Origin: Delphinus delphis
Taxonomy: Eukaryota; Chordata; Mammalia; Artiodactyla; Delphinidae
NCBI RefSeq assembly: GCF_949987515.2
Contig: NC_082690.1
Location: 103,538,400-103,602,399 of the forward strand
DNA length: 64,000 bases
Direction: 5' to 3'
The position numbers were made by a program, and so were the translations under genes. Below the pieces are notes generated by a model. That model was not told where the DNA came from and searched no databases. It was given only the letters and a program-made list of their open reading frames with translations. Shown here piece after piece: positions 1 through 9,419 of this stretch. How positions within the stretch are numbered: the stretch's first letter is position 1; every line of letters begins with the position of its first letter.

Positions 1-3000
1 AAGAGGGTGGGCTTTTGTTGATGAGGGAGGGGAAACCCTTTTTTTTTTCCTGTAGACTTTTTTCAGATAACAACTTCTGAGTCATAACCAGCCTGGCAGT
101 ATGATGGCCTAGATCGAGAGGGGAACAGCTCCTTGGTGAATGATAAGTAAAGGCAGAAAAGATTATATATCATACCTACATGGGGGAAAAGGCATAACCC
201 TGAGATCCTTAACTACTGATGAACAAACACATTGTCTGCATATGCCAAAAAAATTAAGCAAATGAAAGCTACCAATTTAAAGTTAATGGAATCTACCACT
301 TTAAAGTTTGGCTTATCAAGCTGTATCCACAAAAATAATGAATTGATGAGAAATAATGAAATGATGAAATACAATGAAGATCAAATGTCCATCTCAATAC
401 TGCTTTTACAAAAGCAGAATAAAAAAGCGAAATGAAATGAAAATGATAATGCTACACATTAATCCTGGAATAAAAGAAGCTGAAATAATTGAAATGAGTG
501 GGATCAAGTGGATTGAGGAGGAGGCTGTGCTGTTTGCCAATCTTTCGTTTGCCTCAGACAGGTTTCTCATTATCAGAAGAGTTGCTTCATTTCATCTGGG
601 AGCAGAAAACAGCAGGCAGCTGTTAACAGATAAGTTTAACTTGTATCTGCAGTATTGCATGATAGGGATAAGTGCTTACCTTTGCTAAGAGCTGTGGAGG
701 TCCTAGGTCCCTTACCTAAGGGATTCCGGGATTGTCAGGGATTTTCCTATCCAGCCTTTTAAAATTAGACAGGACTTAGTGTGCCTGTGGGCTTCCATGA
801 TGGGTTAGCACACTTCACTCAGAGGCTAGTAATTCCTTAAAGCCTCTTGAGATTAATAAAGGTAATGTGTGTAATACTAAGAACATTTGTTTAGCATTGA
901 ATCTCTGAAAAGCCTATTGAAGGGTAGCATAATGTGCTGTTAACCAGAATTCAGATTGTTAATCTTGCTAAAATTTAAATGTTATGATGTGTATTGTGCA
1001 GAAAACCGTTAAATTATTCAAAATAAAATACTTTGTAGAGAATGTATGCTTTTAGAAAGCTGTCTCCTTATTTAAATAAAATTGTTTGTCTGTAGTTAGT
1101 GTTGGGCAATCTTGGGGGGATTCTTCTCATCTTTCAGAAACTTTGAACACTCTTTAACGGACAAGATCAGGAGTTGAGCGGAAGAACGAATTTAACTTAA
1201 GGCAGGAAAAACAAATTTTATCCTTCGTAAAAGTGATGAGCATTTAATAATTCCAGGCACATGGCAATAGAGGCCCTCTAAATAAGGAATAAATACCTCT
1301 TAGACAGGTGGGAGATTATGATCAGGAAAACAGGTAACACCTACGCTGTTTTCAGAAAGTCAGGAGTCTAGTGGTTAAACTAGAGTAATGAGAGATCATA
1401 CTGTCCACGTTTCCAGTTTGCATGTTAACTTTAAATGCTTACAGTCGTGTTATCTAGTGGTAGCTGATGTTTACACTATTGGCCTTTTATGTAGGCACTT
1501 GGTGTGGGGGAGGGCATGTGGGTTTTTTAAAGCATTTTCCTTTGCAGAGGCTTCATTTCATCCTTCATGAAGCTGTTCAGGATTTTGACTTGCATATAAG
1601 CACTTGGCTCTGCCTTCTGTTCTCCTAGTGAGTGTGAGACCTTGCAGTGAGTTTATCAGCATACTCAAGTAAATTTTTCCCCCCTGATTTTGGAGGGAAG
1701 GGAGGAGAGGGTGGGGCTTACTTGTTTTAGTTTTTTTTTGCAGACTACACAGAATGCAGTTGTCTTGATCTCAGGTCTGTCTGTTCTGTTGGCAAGTAAT
1801 GCAGTACTGTTCTGATCCGCTGCTATTAGAATGCATTGTGAAACAACTGGAGTATGATTAAAAGTTGTGTTTTCCCCAATGCTTGGAATAGTGATTGTTG
1901 AAGGAAAATCCAGCTGAGTAATAAAAGGCTGAGTGTTGAGGAAATTTCCGCAGCTTTAAGCATTCGTGTTTGTGATTGAAGCAAAGTCCCTTTTGCTGTG
2001 CTTTTAGGTAAAATGCTTTTTTGTTCACTTCTGGTAAGGGGGTGGGAGGGCACTGAAGCCTTTAGTCTTTTCCAGATGCAACTTTAAAATCAGTGACAAG
2101 AAATAAATTTCAAACGAACAACAGTCTTCACGAAATTTAACTGGCAAGTGGAAATGTTTAACAACAGTTCAGTGGTCTTAGTGCATTGTCTTTGTGCCGG
2201 GTTTCTCTCTCCCCTCCCTTGGTCTTAATTCTTATATACAGGAACATTCAAAACAACAGACGTATGCGAAGGGCCAGAGAAGCCAGACCCAGTAAGGAAA
2301 AATAGCTTATTTACTTTTAATAAACAAACCAAACATTGCATTTTAAATGTGGGGATTGGGAACCACTAGTTCTTTCAGATGGTATTCTTCAGACTATAGA
2401 AGGAGCTTCCAGTTGAATTCACCAGTGGACAAAATGAGGACAACAGGTGAACAAGCTTTTTCTATATTTACATACCAAGTCAGATCTGTTATGGGTAATT
2501 CAGTACTAAATGACCTTCCAGCTTTACGCTGGTGTCAACAGCATGAGCAAGTTGTTTGTTGGCCTGGGGGTGGAGGGGTGAGGTGGGCGCTAAGCCTTTT
2601 TTTAAGATTTTTCAGGTAACCCTCACTAAAAGCACCGAAGGCTTAAAGTAGGACAACCACGGAGCCTTCCTGTGGCAAGAGAGACAGCAAAGCGCTATTA
2701 TACCAAGGTCAATCAGAATGGTGTCGGCCTCTCAACCCCATCTTCTGTTAGGAAATGAGGACTTGCCTCAACGACACCCTTTGCAGACAATGCATTGAGG
2801 CTGTCTTTTTGGGGAGTGAAGCATCCAAACGAATGCTCGAGTACCTTGTATATACCCTGGGCTTGTCCTAACATACAACTCAGCTGTTTTTATAGCAGCT
2901 CTTAATAAAGCCCAAACCTCAAAAAGTGATGCTTGAAGGGGAGGGAAAGGGGGAAAGCGGGCAACCACTTTTCCCTAGCTTTTCCAGAAGCCTGTTAAAA

Positions 3001-3594
3001 AGCAAGGTCTCCCCACAAGTGACTTCTCTGCCACATCGCCACCCTCTGCCTTTGGCCTAGCGCAGACCCTTCACCCCTCACCTCGATGCTGCCGGTAGCT
3101 TGGATCCTTGTGGGCATGATCCATAATCGGTCTTAAGGTAATTGGTGTCAAGGTCTTCCGGTGGGTTGCACTACTAGAAATGACCATTAATTTGCCTGCA
3201 AATAGTTAATGATGTTAAGACCACAATTAAAAAGCTCTAAGATGTTTCAGATGTGTGGCATTATTATCCAGTGATTAAAAGAAACTTAAACCAGTAAGTG
3301 GAGAAATAACATTTAAGAACTGTCATGTTGGGTGGGAAGGTATAAACTGAAGTAGACAGGCACTTTAGCAGTTGAGAGGGGCTGTTGGGGGGGATTGCAA
3401 AAATTCTCTGCTAAGACTTTTTCAGGTGAACATAACAGACTTGGCCAAGCTAGCATCTTAGCTGAAGCAGATTCTCCAGTGCTCTTCAGTAGGGTTATTT
3501 ATAAAGGTTTTTCTTTTCCTGAGAAAACAAAAGGTTTTGTTTTCTCAGGTTTTGCTTTTTGGCCTTTTCCTAGCTTTAAAAAAAAAAAGCAAAA
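1..3594 (+). ncRNA. MALAT1: MALAT1 long non-coding RNA, 3' portion
   Basis: The window opens inside this gene; its 5' end lies outside. It is identified by its unmistakable 3' end (U-rich/A-rich triple-helix element followed directly by mascRNA) and by synteny with SCYL1 and LTBP3. MALAT1 is an abundant, mostly unspliced nuclear RNA of about 8 kb in human, held in nuclear speckles, where it affects splicing-factor traffic and transcription. The mature 3' end is made by RNase P, not by polyadenylation, and is placed here at 3594, the base before mascRNA. The interior is AT-rich, with short scattered ORFs that look like chance and no SINE insertions, in sharp contrast to the flank beyond 4 kb. 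That absence fits selection against insertions. Nothing in the sequence suggests coding. Confidence 0.93.
3508..3594 (+). ncRNA. MALAT1: MALAT1 3' ENE triple helix (expression and nuclear retention element)
   Basis: Three parts are visible: U-rich motif 1 (3508-3517, TTTTTCTTTT), U-rich motif 2 (3550-3560, TTTTGCTTTTT) and the 3'-terminal A-rich tract (3578-3594, eleven A's, GC, four A's). Between the U motifs lies a perfect hairpin: 3518-3532 pairs with 3535-3549 over 15 bp. In the known structure the A tract forms U-A-U triples with both U motifs, broken by a C-G pair and a C-G-C triple, and protects the RNA's unpolyadenylated 3' end from exonucleases. The C in motif 1 and the GC breaks in motif 2 and the A tract are all present here, so the element looks functional. 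Confidence 0.93.
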
Positions 3595-3652
3595 GATGCT
3601 GGTGGTTGGCACTCCTGGTTTCCAGGACGGGGTTCAAATCCCTGTGGCATCT
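3595..3652 (+). ncRNA. mascRNA, tRNA-like small cytoplasmic RNA
   Basis: This is a tRNA-like fold directly 3' of the MALAT1 A-rich tract. The acceptor stem GATGC (3595-3599) pairs with GCATC (3647-3651), base 3652 is the discriminator, and a T-loop GTTCAAATC sits at 3632-3640. RNase P cuts before 3595, giving both the MALAT1 3' end and the mascRNA 5' end. RNase Z then trims after about 3652 and CCA is added, giving about 61 nt. As in other mammals, the anticodon arm is reduced, so it is not a decoding tRNA. Relative to the human RNA as I remember it, one acceptor-stem U-G pair is a U-A pair here, which keeps the stem. Confidence 0.95.
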
Positions 3653-4800
3653 TTGCTTGACTTTGACCTCTGCTCTCAGGACTCTTACGTTTTTCTTCTT
3701 TGGCTTCAGGTGCTAGGCTCTAGAGTTAGGGGAGGTGGAAGATAAAAGTAGCTTCAAACTATATCTTTTCATTTCATTTGTCAGAAGTCTGAACTGGTTT
3801 GTATTTGTATTTACATAGGAACCTAATATAATAACTGCATTGTCTTTAATTTTCAGGTATTCCTCATGTATCTAGTGTTTGGAGAAGTCTCACTATTGAA
3901 ATGTTTAATTACATATTAATAAAAATTAAAAAGCTTTTCATTGGTGTGATTCATTTGTGTATAAATCAAACTGGTCCGGGTGGGTGTTTTCGTGGGTGTT
4001 CTACCTTGTTTCTGTTTAACTTGTCTAATGAAATACTGTCATGCAGTCTAATCTCCCAAGTAGAGCAGGGACCTGGAGGGGGGAAGCGGTGCACCGGGTG
4101 AGCTGAAGGACCCAGCAACATCCCTACAGGAAAAAATGGACACTTCCTTTAAAGCAGCCTACTTTCTGCTGTTCAGCAGTTGGCTGTGAGCTGGGCTGGG
4201 ATGAAGAAAAACAGCTGGGGGACATGGGGAGGAGCGGTATTACCATTTCTTCTATGAAAGTACTTAAAGCTGGTTAAAAAGCTCTCTGCTGTTCCCTCTG
4301 ATGTCTTAAGTGACTCAGTTTTTTAATCAGTTGTCATTTCCCAAGCTACAAGCTGGTCACGTCACTTGTCCTGTGGAATGGCCTGTAAACCTGCAGATCA
4401 TCCCTCTCACTTGCAACTGGAAAACCCTCACGGTCCCACCCATCTTCTAAACCCCTGAGAGGTCCTTGCCTCCTCCCTGTATTCCCTGAACGAGTAGGAG
4501 CGTCTCCTTCCAGTAAACCTGGCCAGTGAAACCTAAGTGTGGGACACAGTTCTGAAGAAGATGCTGCACCTAGCACCGGTCTCCCAGCCTGGCTACACCC
4601 TCAGCCCAGTGGAGGGGAGGGGCCTCAGCAAACAGCTTTGTCCTACATAACTCATGTTAAGTTGCTCATGTGTTGCAAATGGGGAAGCAAGCTCTGATTG
4701 GGTCACTGGCAAGGCAGCAGGGCTGGAATTTGAACCCTGGTCCCCAACACTTGAATTCTCTTGCTTTTACTTCAGTGCATGAATGTACGTTAACTGTCCA
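3653..4800. other. MALAT1 downstream flank
   Basis: No gene is seen. An AATAAA at 3918-3923 followed by GT-rich sequence could polyadenylate read-through MALAT1 transcripts. About 4676-4745 resembles an antisense MIR: a remnant of the lost-drainage block GTCACTGGCAAGG followed by TTTGAACCC. The short ORFs on both strands have no recognisable family. Confidence 0.5.
3918..3923 (+). terminator. Candidate poly(A) signal for MALAT1 read-through RNA
   Basis: Canonical AATAAA about 265 bases beyond mascRNA, with a GT-rich stretch (TTGGTGTGATTCATTTGTG) starting about 20 bases later. The site is in AT-rich DNA, so chance is possible. Confidence 0.3.
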
Positions 4801-4986
4801 ACTACATAGAAAATAAACAAGGACCTACTGTATAGCACAGGGAACTATATTCAATATCTTGTAATAACCTATAATAGAAAAGAATCTGAAAAAATATATG
4901 TATGTAATTATATGTATATTCACTTTGCTGTTCACCTGAAACCCAACGTTGTAAATCAACTATACTTCAATTAAAATAATAAAATC
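4801..4986 (+). mobile_element. L1 3' tail, 5'-truncated, sense
   Basis: It carries the cetartiodactyl L1 3'-UTR signature (TAGCACAGGGAACTATATTC, a block reading TTGTAATAACC, and a final CAACTATACTTCAATTAAAA). AACTGTCCA at 4792-4800 and 4987-4995 is a likely target-site duplication. Only the last 190 bases of the element were inserted. Confidence 0.85.
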
Positions 4987-4995
4987 AACTGTCCA

Positions 4996-5703
4996 GACAG
5001 GTCAGCAGCAGACCAGCCCCCAACACAATGGTCCCTGGGCTTAAGTGCCTATTCTGAACTGATGCCCAGTTTCAGCATCTTTTGGAGAAGTCTCTGTTCT
5101 TGCAGAGCTGGGAGACTCCCAGGAAGCGCAAGGACTTCACTGGAGAGCAAAGGAGTAAGAGAGGAGAGGCTGGGAATTCACCAGGGGCTACATGTTTCCT
5201 GGCGCTGAGCAGGCTCAAAACTGGCCAGGATTGGAAAATGTCAAGGCCAGGGTCAGCGACAGGAAGGGGCAAAGAAGGAGGCCAGAAGTCATTTCCTCCT
5301 TCTGAGCACAAAAAGAAGGAGGCCACCATAAAATTCCTCTGAAGGTTATGTCCAAGGCAGGGGCCTAGATCTTGATAATATAAACGAACCCCAGGAAAGT
5401 CCTTTATTTACTCCTCCAGCTGTACAACAGACTTTTTCACTCTGGGTTTTTTTTTTCTTTTTTTTTTGGATTTCATTATTCTGATAATTCCAGTACTGCA
5501 GTGGGTGACTAAAACAAACCTGAGTTAAGTGACAGCTCCACCATTTCCCAGCCTCTCCAAACTTGCCCTCAAGTCTCCCAGGCCCAGGGCTAGTTGGTTT
5601 GGATTTGGGAAGCAGATTTCTGACTTCAATAAGAGTGCAACTAGGAAAATGAGAAGACTTGGAGGGAGGGGCAGGGTATTGGGGAAAGTGAGAAGTAGGA
5701 GTG
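4996..5703. other. Intergenic, no gene recognised
   Basis: Single-copy-looking sequence with a short T tract at about 5450. The overlapping ORFs of 85-86 codons on both strands at 5072-5342 are mutual shadows with no family resemblance. Confidence 0.5.
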
Positions 5704-5715
5704 TCTAGCAGGGTT

Positions 5716-6038
5716 TTGTTTTGTTTTGTTTTGTTTTTGGCTACGTTCGGTCTTTATTGATGCGCACAGGCTTTTCTCTAGTTGTGGCGAGCCGGGGCTA
5801 GTCTTCGTTGTGGTGCGCGGGCTTCTCATTGCGGTGGCTTCCCTTGTTGCGGAGCACGGGCTCTAGGCATGCGGGCTTCCGTAGTTGTGGCTCGCGGGCT
5901 CTAGAGTGCAGGCTCAGTAGTTGTGGCGCACGGGCTTAGCTGCTCAGCGGCATGTGGGATCTTCCTGGACCAGGGATTGAATCCGTGTCCCCTGCATTGG
6001 CAAGCAGATTCTCAACCACTGCGCCACCAGGGAAGCCC
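5716..6038 (-). mobile_element. CHR-type SINE, long form, antisense
   Basis: A T-rich tail is followed by the GC-rich tRNA-derived body and the tRNA-like head, which ends (as read on +) in GCGCCACCAGGGAAGCCC. A perfect 12-bp target-site duplication, TCTAGCAGGGTT, flanks it at 5704-5715 and 6039-6050. This long form, with repeated GTAGTTGTGG blocks, is typical of whale genomes. Confidence 0.93.
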
Positions 6039-6259
6039 TCTAGCAGGGTTGTTGATTCAGAAGCTCAGAAAATATAGGCGACATAGGTCAGATCCTGGCT
6101 CCTGGCTCTGACAAGTTGGCAAATGGGGTGTCACCTGCCCTTTCCAGGACTCTGTTTTTCCTCTGTTTAAATGGGGACGATGCCCTGTCTGCCTGCTGCA
6201 GTGAGCAGAGTAGCCACAGGAGATGCAAATGTATGGAACTGGACATGAGTGGGCTTTTG

Positions 6260-6273
6260 CCGCCATCTAGTGA
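6260..6273 (-). promoter_or_regulatory. Candidate CTCF-binding motif
   Basis: On the minus strand this reads TCACTAGATGGCGG. It fits the CTCF core CCASYAGRKGGCRS at 13 of 14 positions, the first base being T. It lies outside the SINEs, between MALAT1 and SCYL1. Motif match only. Confidence 0.5.
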
Positions 6274-6299
6274 ACAAATGCAGTATTGCAAACCCTGTC

Positions 6300-7113
6300 C
6301 TTGTAATACTTCATAATACACTTGTTTGTTCAACAAACGTTTATTTTTATTGCTGAGTAGTATTCCATTGCATGGATATTATAATTTCAGTTACTTCCCA
6401 TTTTTAGTAATTATGATGCATAGTTTTTAAGAAATTTCCAAGCTATTTCCCCAAGTGGTTGTACCGTTTTGCATTCCCACCAACAGTGATGAGAGTTCCA
6501 ATTGCTCCATACTCACCATCATTTGGTATGATCATATCTTTTATTTTTTTAAATAAATTTATTTATTTTATTTGTTTTTATTTTTGGCTGTGTTGTGTGC
6601 GTTTGTTGCTGTGCACTGGCTTTCTCTAGTTGCGGGGAGCAGGGGTTACTCTTGGTTGCAGTGCACGGACTTCTCATTGCGGTGGCTTATCTTGTGGAGC
6701 ACGGGCTCTAGGCACGTGGGCTTCCATTGTTGTGGCGTGCGGTCTCAGTAGTTGTGGCTCGCAGGCTCTAGAGCGCAGGCTCAGTAGTTGTGGCACATGG
6801 GCTTAGTTGCTCCACGGCATGTGGGATCTTCCCGGACCAAGGCTCGAACCCGTGTCCCCTGCATTGGCAGGCGGATTCTTAACCACTGCGCCACCAGGTG
6901 ATCATATCTTTAAATTTTAGCTATTCTAGTGAATATGTAGTGGTGTCTCATTGTGATTTTAATTTGCATTTCTCTATGACCAGTAGTGCTGAGTATCTTT
7001 TCATGTGCTTACTTGCTATTTATATATCTTCTTAGGTGTAGTGTCTATTCAATTTTTTTTTGGCCAATGTTGTTATTGGGATGTTTATCCTTTTATTGTT
7101 GAATTGTAACAGA
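6300..7113 (-). mobile_element. Old L1 3' fragment, antisense, split by a SINE
   Basis: Reads as antisense L1 3' sequence: TGCTGAGTAGTATTCCATTG at about 6350 and the conserved L1 block around 6460-6540. It resumes after the SINE with the block around 6910-7110 (TTTTCATGTGCTTACTTGC). The two parts are contiguous if the SINE at 6542-6898 is removed. Confidence 0.8.
6542..6898 (-). mobile_element. CHR-type SINE, long form, inside L1
   Basis: Antisense SINE body and head ending in GCGCCACCAGG. Target-site duplication TGATCATATCTTT at 6529-6541 and 6899-6911. The head lacks its last few bases, so the copy is slightly 5'-truncated. Confidence 0.92.
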
Positions 7114-7329
7114 TTTTTTTTTTTTTTTTTTTTTTTTGCGGTACGCGGGCCTCTCACTGCTGTGGCCTCTCCCGTTGCGGAGCACAGGCTCCGGACACGC
7201 AGACCCAGCGGCCATGGCTCACGGGCCCAGCCGCTCCACGGCATGTGGGATCTTCCCGGACTGGGGCACGAACCCGTGTCCCCTGCATCGGCAGGCGGAC
7301 TCTCAACCACTGCGCCACCAGGGAAACCC
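7114..7329 (-). mobile_element. CHR-type SINE, short form, antisense
   Basis: A run of T's is followed by GCGGTACGCGGGCCTCTCAC and the short GC-rich body typical of the most abundant whale SINE subfamily, ending in CCACCAGGGAAACCC. The target-site duplication is not clear (possibly CAGA plus T-rich bases). Confidence 0.9.
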
Positions 7330-7434
7330 AGAAGTTTTAAATCTTGAACAAACCACTGATGTGCACAATAACATGGAGCAATTTCAAAATAATTATGTTG
7401 TGAGAAAGAAACCAGTTTTTTTAAAGTACATACA

Positions 7435-7561
7435 GGGAATTCCCTGGCGGTCCAGTGGTTAGGACTCTGTGCTTTCACTGCTGAGGGTGCAGGTTCAATC
7501 CCTGGTCAGGGAACTATGATCCTGCAAGCTGCATGGTGCGGCCAAAAAACAAAAACAAAAA
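7435..7561 (+). mobile_element. Old tRNA-derived SINE, sense
   Basis: Begins GGGAATTCCCTGGCGGTCCA, has a B-box-like GGTTCAATCCC, and ends in GCGGCCAAAAAACAAAAACA. It is an older, shorter CHR relative (about 127 bp) without the GC-rich body of the recent copies. Confidence 0.85.
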
Positions 7562-7617
7562 ACTACACACTGTCTGGTTCCATTTATGCAAAATTGTCAA
7601 AAATAAAAACTAATCTA

Positions 7618-7831
7618 GGGCTTCCCTGGTGGTGCAGTGGTTGAGAGTCCGCCTGCCGAAGCAGGGGATATGGGTTCGTGCCCTGGTCCGGGATGATCCC
7701 ACGTGCCGCGGAGCGGCTGGGCCCGTGAGCCATGGCCGCTGAGCCTGCGCGTCCGGAGCCTGTGCTCCGCAACGGGAGCGGCCACAGCAGTGAGAGGCCC
7801 ACATACCACAAAAAAAAAAAACCAAAAAAAC
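7618..7831 (+). mobile_element. CHR-type SINE, short form, sense
   Basis: Begins GGGCTTCCCTGGTGGTGCAG and ends in an A-rich tail. Target-site duplication CTAATCTA at 7610-7617 and 7832-7839. Long ORFs on the opposite strand here come only from the SINE's GC-rich body. Confidence 0.92.
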
Positions 7832-8029
7832 CTAATCTAAAATAACAGCCAATAACAGCTGACTAGGAGTTATAAAGGGGCACAAGGAAACCTTGGGGGT
7901 GATGATCATGTTCATTGCCTTGATTGTTGGTTTCATGGATGTACACATGTCAACACTCATCAAATTATATACTTCAATTACTTGCAGCTTATTGTACATC
8001 GAGAAATTGTAAAATAAAGAATATACACA

Positions 8030-8600
8030 CACATGAACAAGCATCTCTTGCACACTTACTGTGTGCCAAACACTGAGAAGATGCTGGGGATACAAAGAGA
8101 AACAGTGGACTCTCCTCAGCAGCTCAAGTCTTGAAGCAGAGCCCTACATTCACCTCCCCAAGGCTATGGCGACAGGGTGTCTTCCAGGCCCTTCTCTGCT
8201 CCCTGCCCATCCGCCTTCACAGACTGCCTGTTAGGATTCCTGTGCACATTCTGGCTGTGCCCACCTCACTGGCCTCTATCCAGCCTCTGAAACCCACACC
8301 CACTTGACCAGCAGTCCCTTCCTTCCCCTACAGGAACCACCCACACCCCACACACAGCCCCTCCTGTCCCGTCTCTGGCCTTCCCTCATGCCTTTCCCCC
8401 TTGCTGGAATACTCTCTGCCCTCACTCATCTCAGAGGAAATCCCACTCCTTCAAGGTTCAGCTCAGAAGCTCCCTCAGCCCTTGCCTGGGCCGTCGTGCC
8501 TTGAGCCCCCTCCTGCGTGTTCCCCAGCCTCCTGGAACCTGTGTTCTGGTTTCCGTCCAAGCCCTGCCTGGGCACTGACCCAGGGTCATGCTCTGGTTCA
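8030..8600. repeat. Probable ancient L2-like fragments
   Basis: 8400-8490 (CTTGCTGGAATACTCTCTGC, then CTTCAAGGTTCAGCTCAGAA) resembles the 3' part of L2 in sense. 8050-8090 (TTACTGTGTGCCAAACACTG) resembles a mammal-wide repeat. Divergence is high and boundaries are approximate. Confidence 0.5.
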
Positions 8601-8750
8601 CTCCGCTAAAACAGGAGGACCACACCCTCCTGAACAGACATGTGTGTGCACAGCCCTGGTCACAGACCCTGGTGTTGCTACACACTTGCCAACTTTTCAC
8701 CAGAGCCACTCTTACAAATGTATACCGCTTTTTAGACAGTGATTCCTTTT

Positions 8751-8953
8751 TTTTTTTTTTTTTGCGGTACGTGGACCTCTCACTGCTGTGGCCTCTCCCG
8801 TTGAGGAGCACAGGCTCCGGACACGCAGGCTCAGCGGCCATGGCACACGGCCCAGCCGCTCCGCAGCATGCGGGATCTTCCCGGACCGGAGCACGAACCC
8901 GTGTCCCCTGCATCGGCAGGCAGACTCTCAACCACTGCACCACCAGGGAAGCC
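8751..8953 (-). mobile_element. CHR-type SINE, short form, antisense
   Basis: T tract, GCGGTACGTGGACCTCTCAC, and head ending in CACCAGGGAAGCC. Perfect 14-bp target-site duplication CAGTGATTCCTTTT at 8737-8750 and 8954-8967. Confidence 0.93.
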
Positions 8954-9002
8954 CAGTGATTCCTTTTTCAGTACAATTTCTCCCCTTCCCACACCCCTTT
9001 TC

Positions 9003-9086
9003 TTAGTTCCCCGACAAGGGATCGAACCTGCGCCCCCAGCAGTGGAAGCGCGGAGTACTAACCACTGGACTGCCAGGGAATTCCCC
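9003..9086 (-). mobile_element. Old SINE fragment, antisense
   Basis: About 84 bases of the tRNA-like half (AGTTCCCCGACAAGGGATCG to CTGCCAGGGAATTCC). The tail half is missing, so this is a truncated older copy. Confidence 0.8.
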
Positions 9087-9091
9087 TCCCC

Positions 9092-9413
9092 TTTCTTTTT
9101 TATTTTATTTTAAAGTTTTTATTTGTTTATTTATTTTTGGCTGCATTGCTGCACGCAGGCTTTCTCTGGTTGCGGCGAGCAGGGGCTACTTTTCACTGCA
9201 GTGCGCAGGCTTCTCATTGCGGTGGCTTCTCTTGTTGAGGAGCAAGGGCTCTAGGCACACGGGCTTCAGTAGTTGTGGCACATGGGCTCAGTAGTTATGG
9301 CACACAGGCTTAGTTGCTCCGTGGCATGTGGGATCTTCCCGGACCAAGGCTCGAACCCATGTCCCCTGCATTGGCAGGTGGATTCTTAACCACTGCGCCA
9401 CCAGGGAAGTCCC
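9092..9413 (-). mobile_element. CHR-type SINE, long form, antisense
   Basis: AT-rich tail, TTGGCTGCATTGCTGCACGC, body, and head ending in CGCCACCAGGGAAGTCCC. The T-rich flanks CTTTTTTATTTTA on both sides are probably the target-site duplication. Confidence 0.9.
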
Positions 9414-9419
9414 ATCTTT

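Noticed and set aside
5716..6038. SINE heads ending CCACCAGGGAAGCC as CTCF sites
   Set aside because: They match only the first nine bases of the CTCF core and then read AAG instead of GGC; mentioned because a few mutations could create sites, but none of the copies seen does.
7618..7831. tRNA-like sequences with B-box GGTTCGTGCC
   Set aside because: These belong to tRNA-derived SINEs, as shown by poly-A tails and target-site duplications, not to functional tRNA genes. Applies to all SINE copies in the window.
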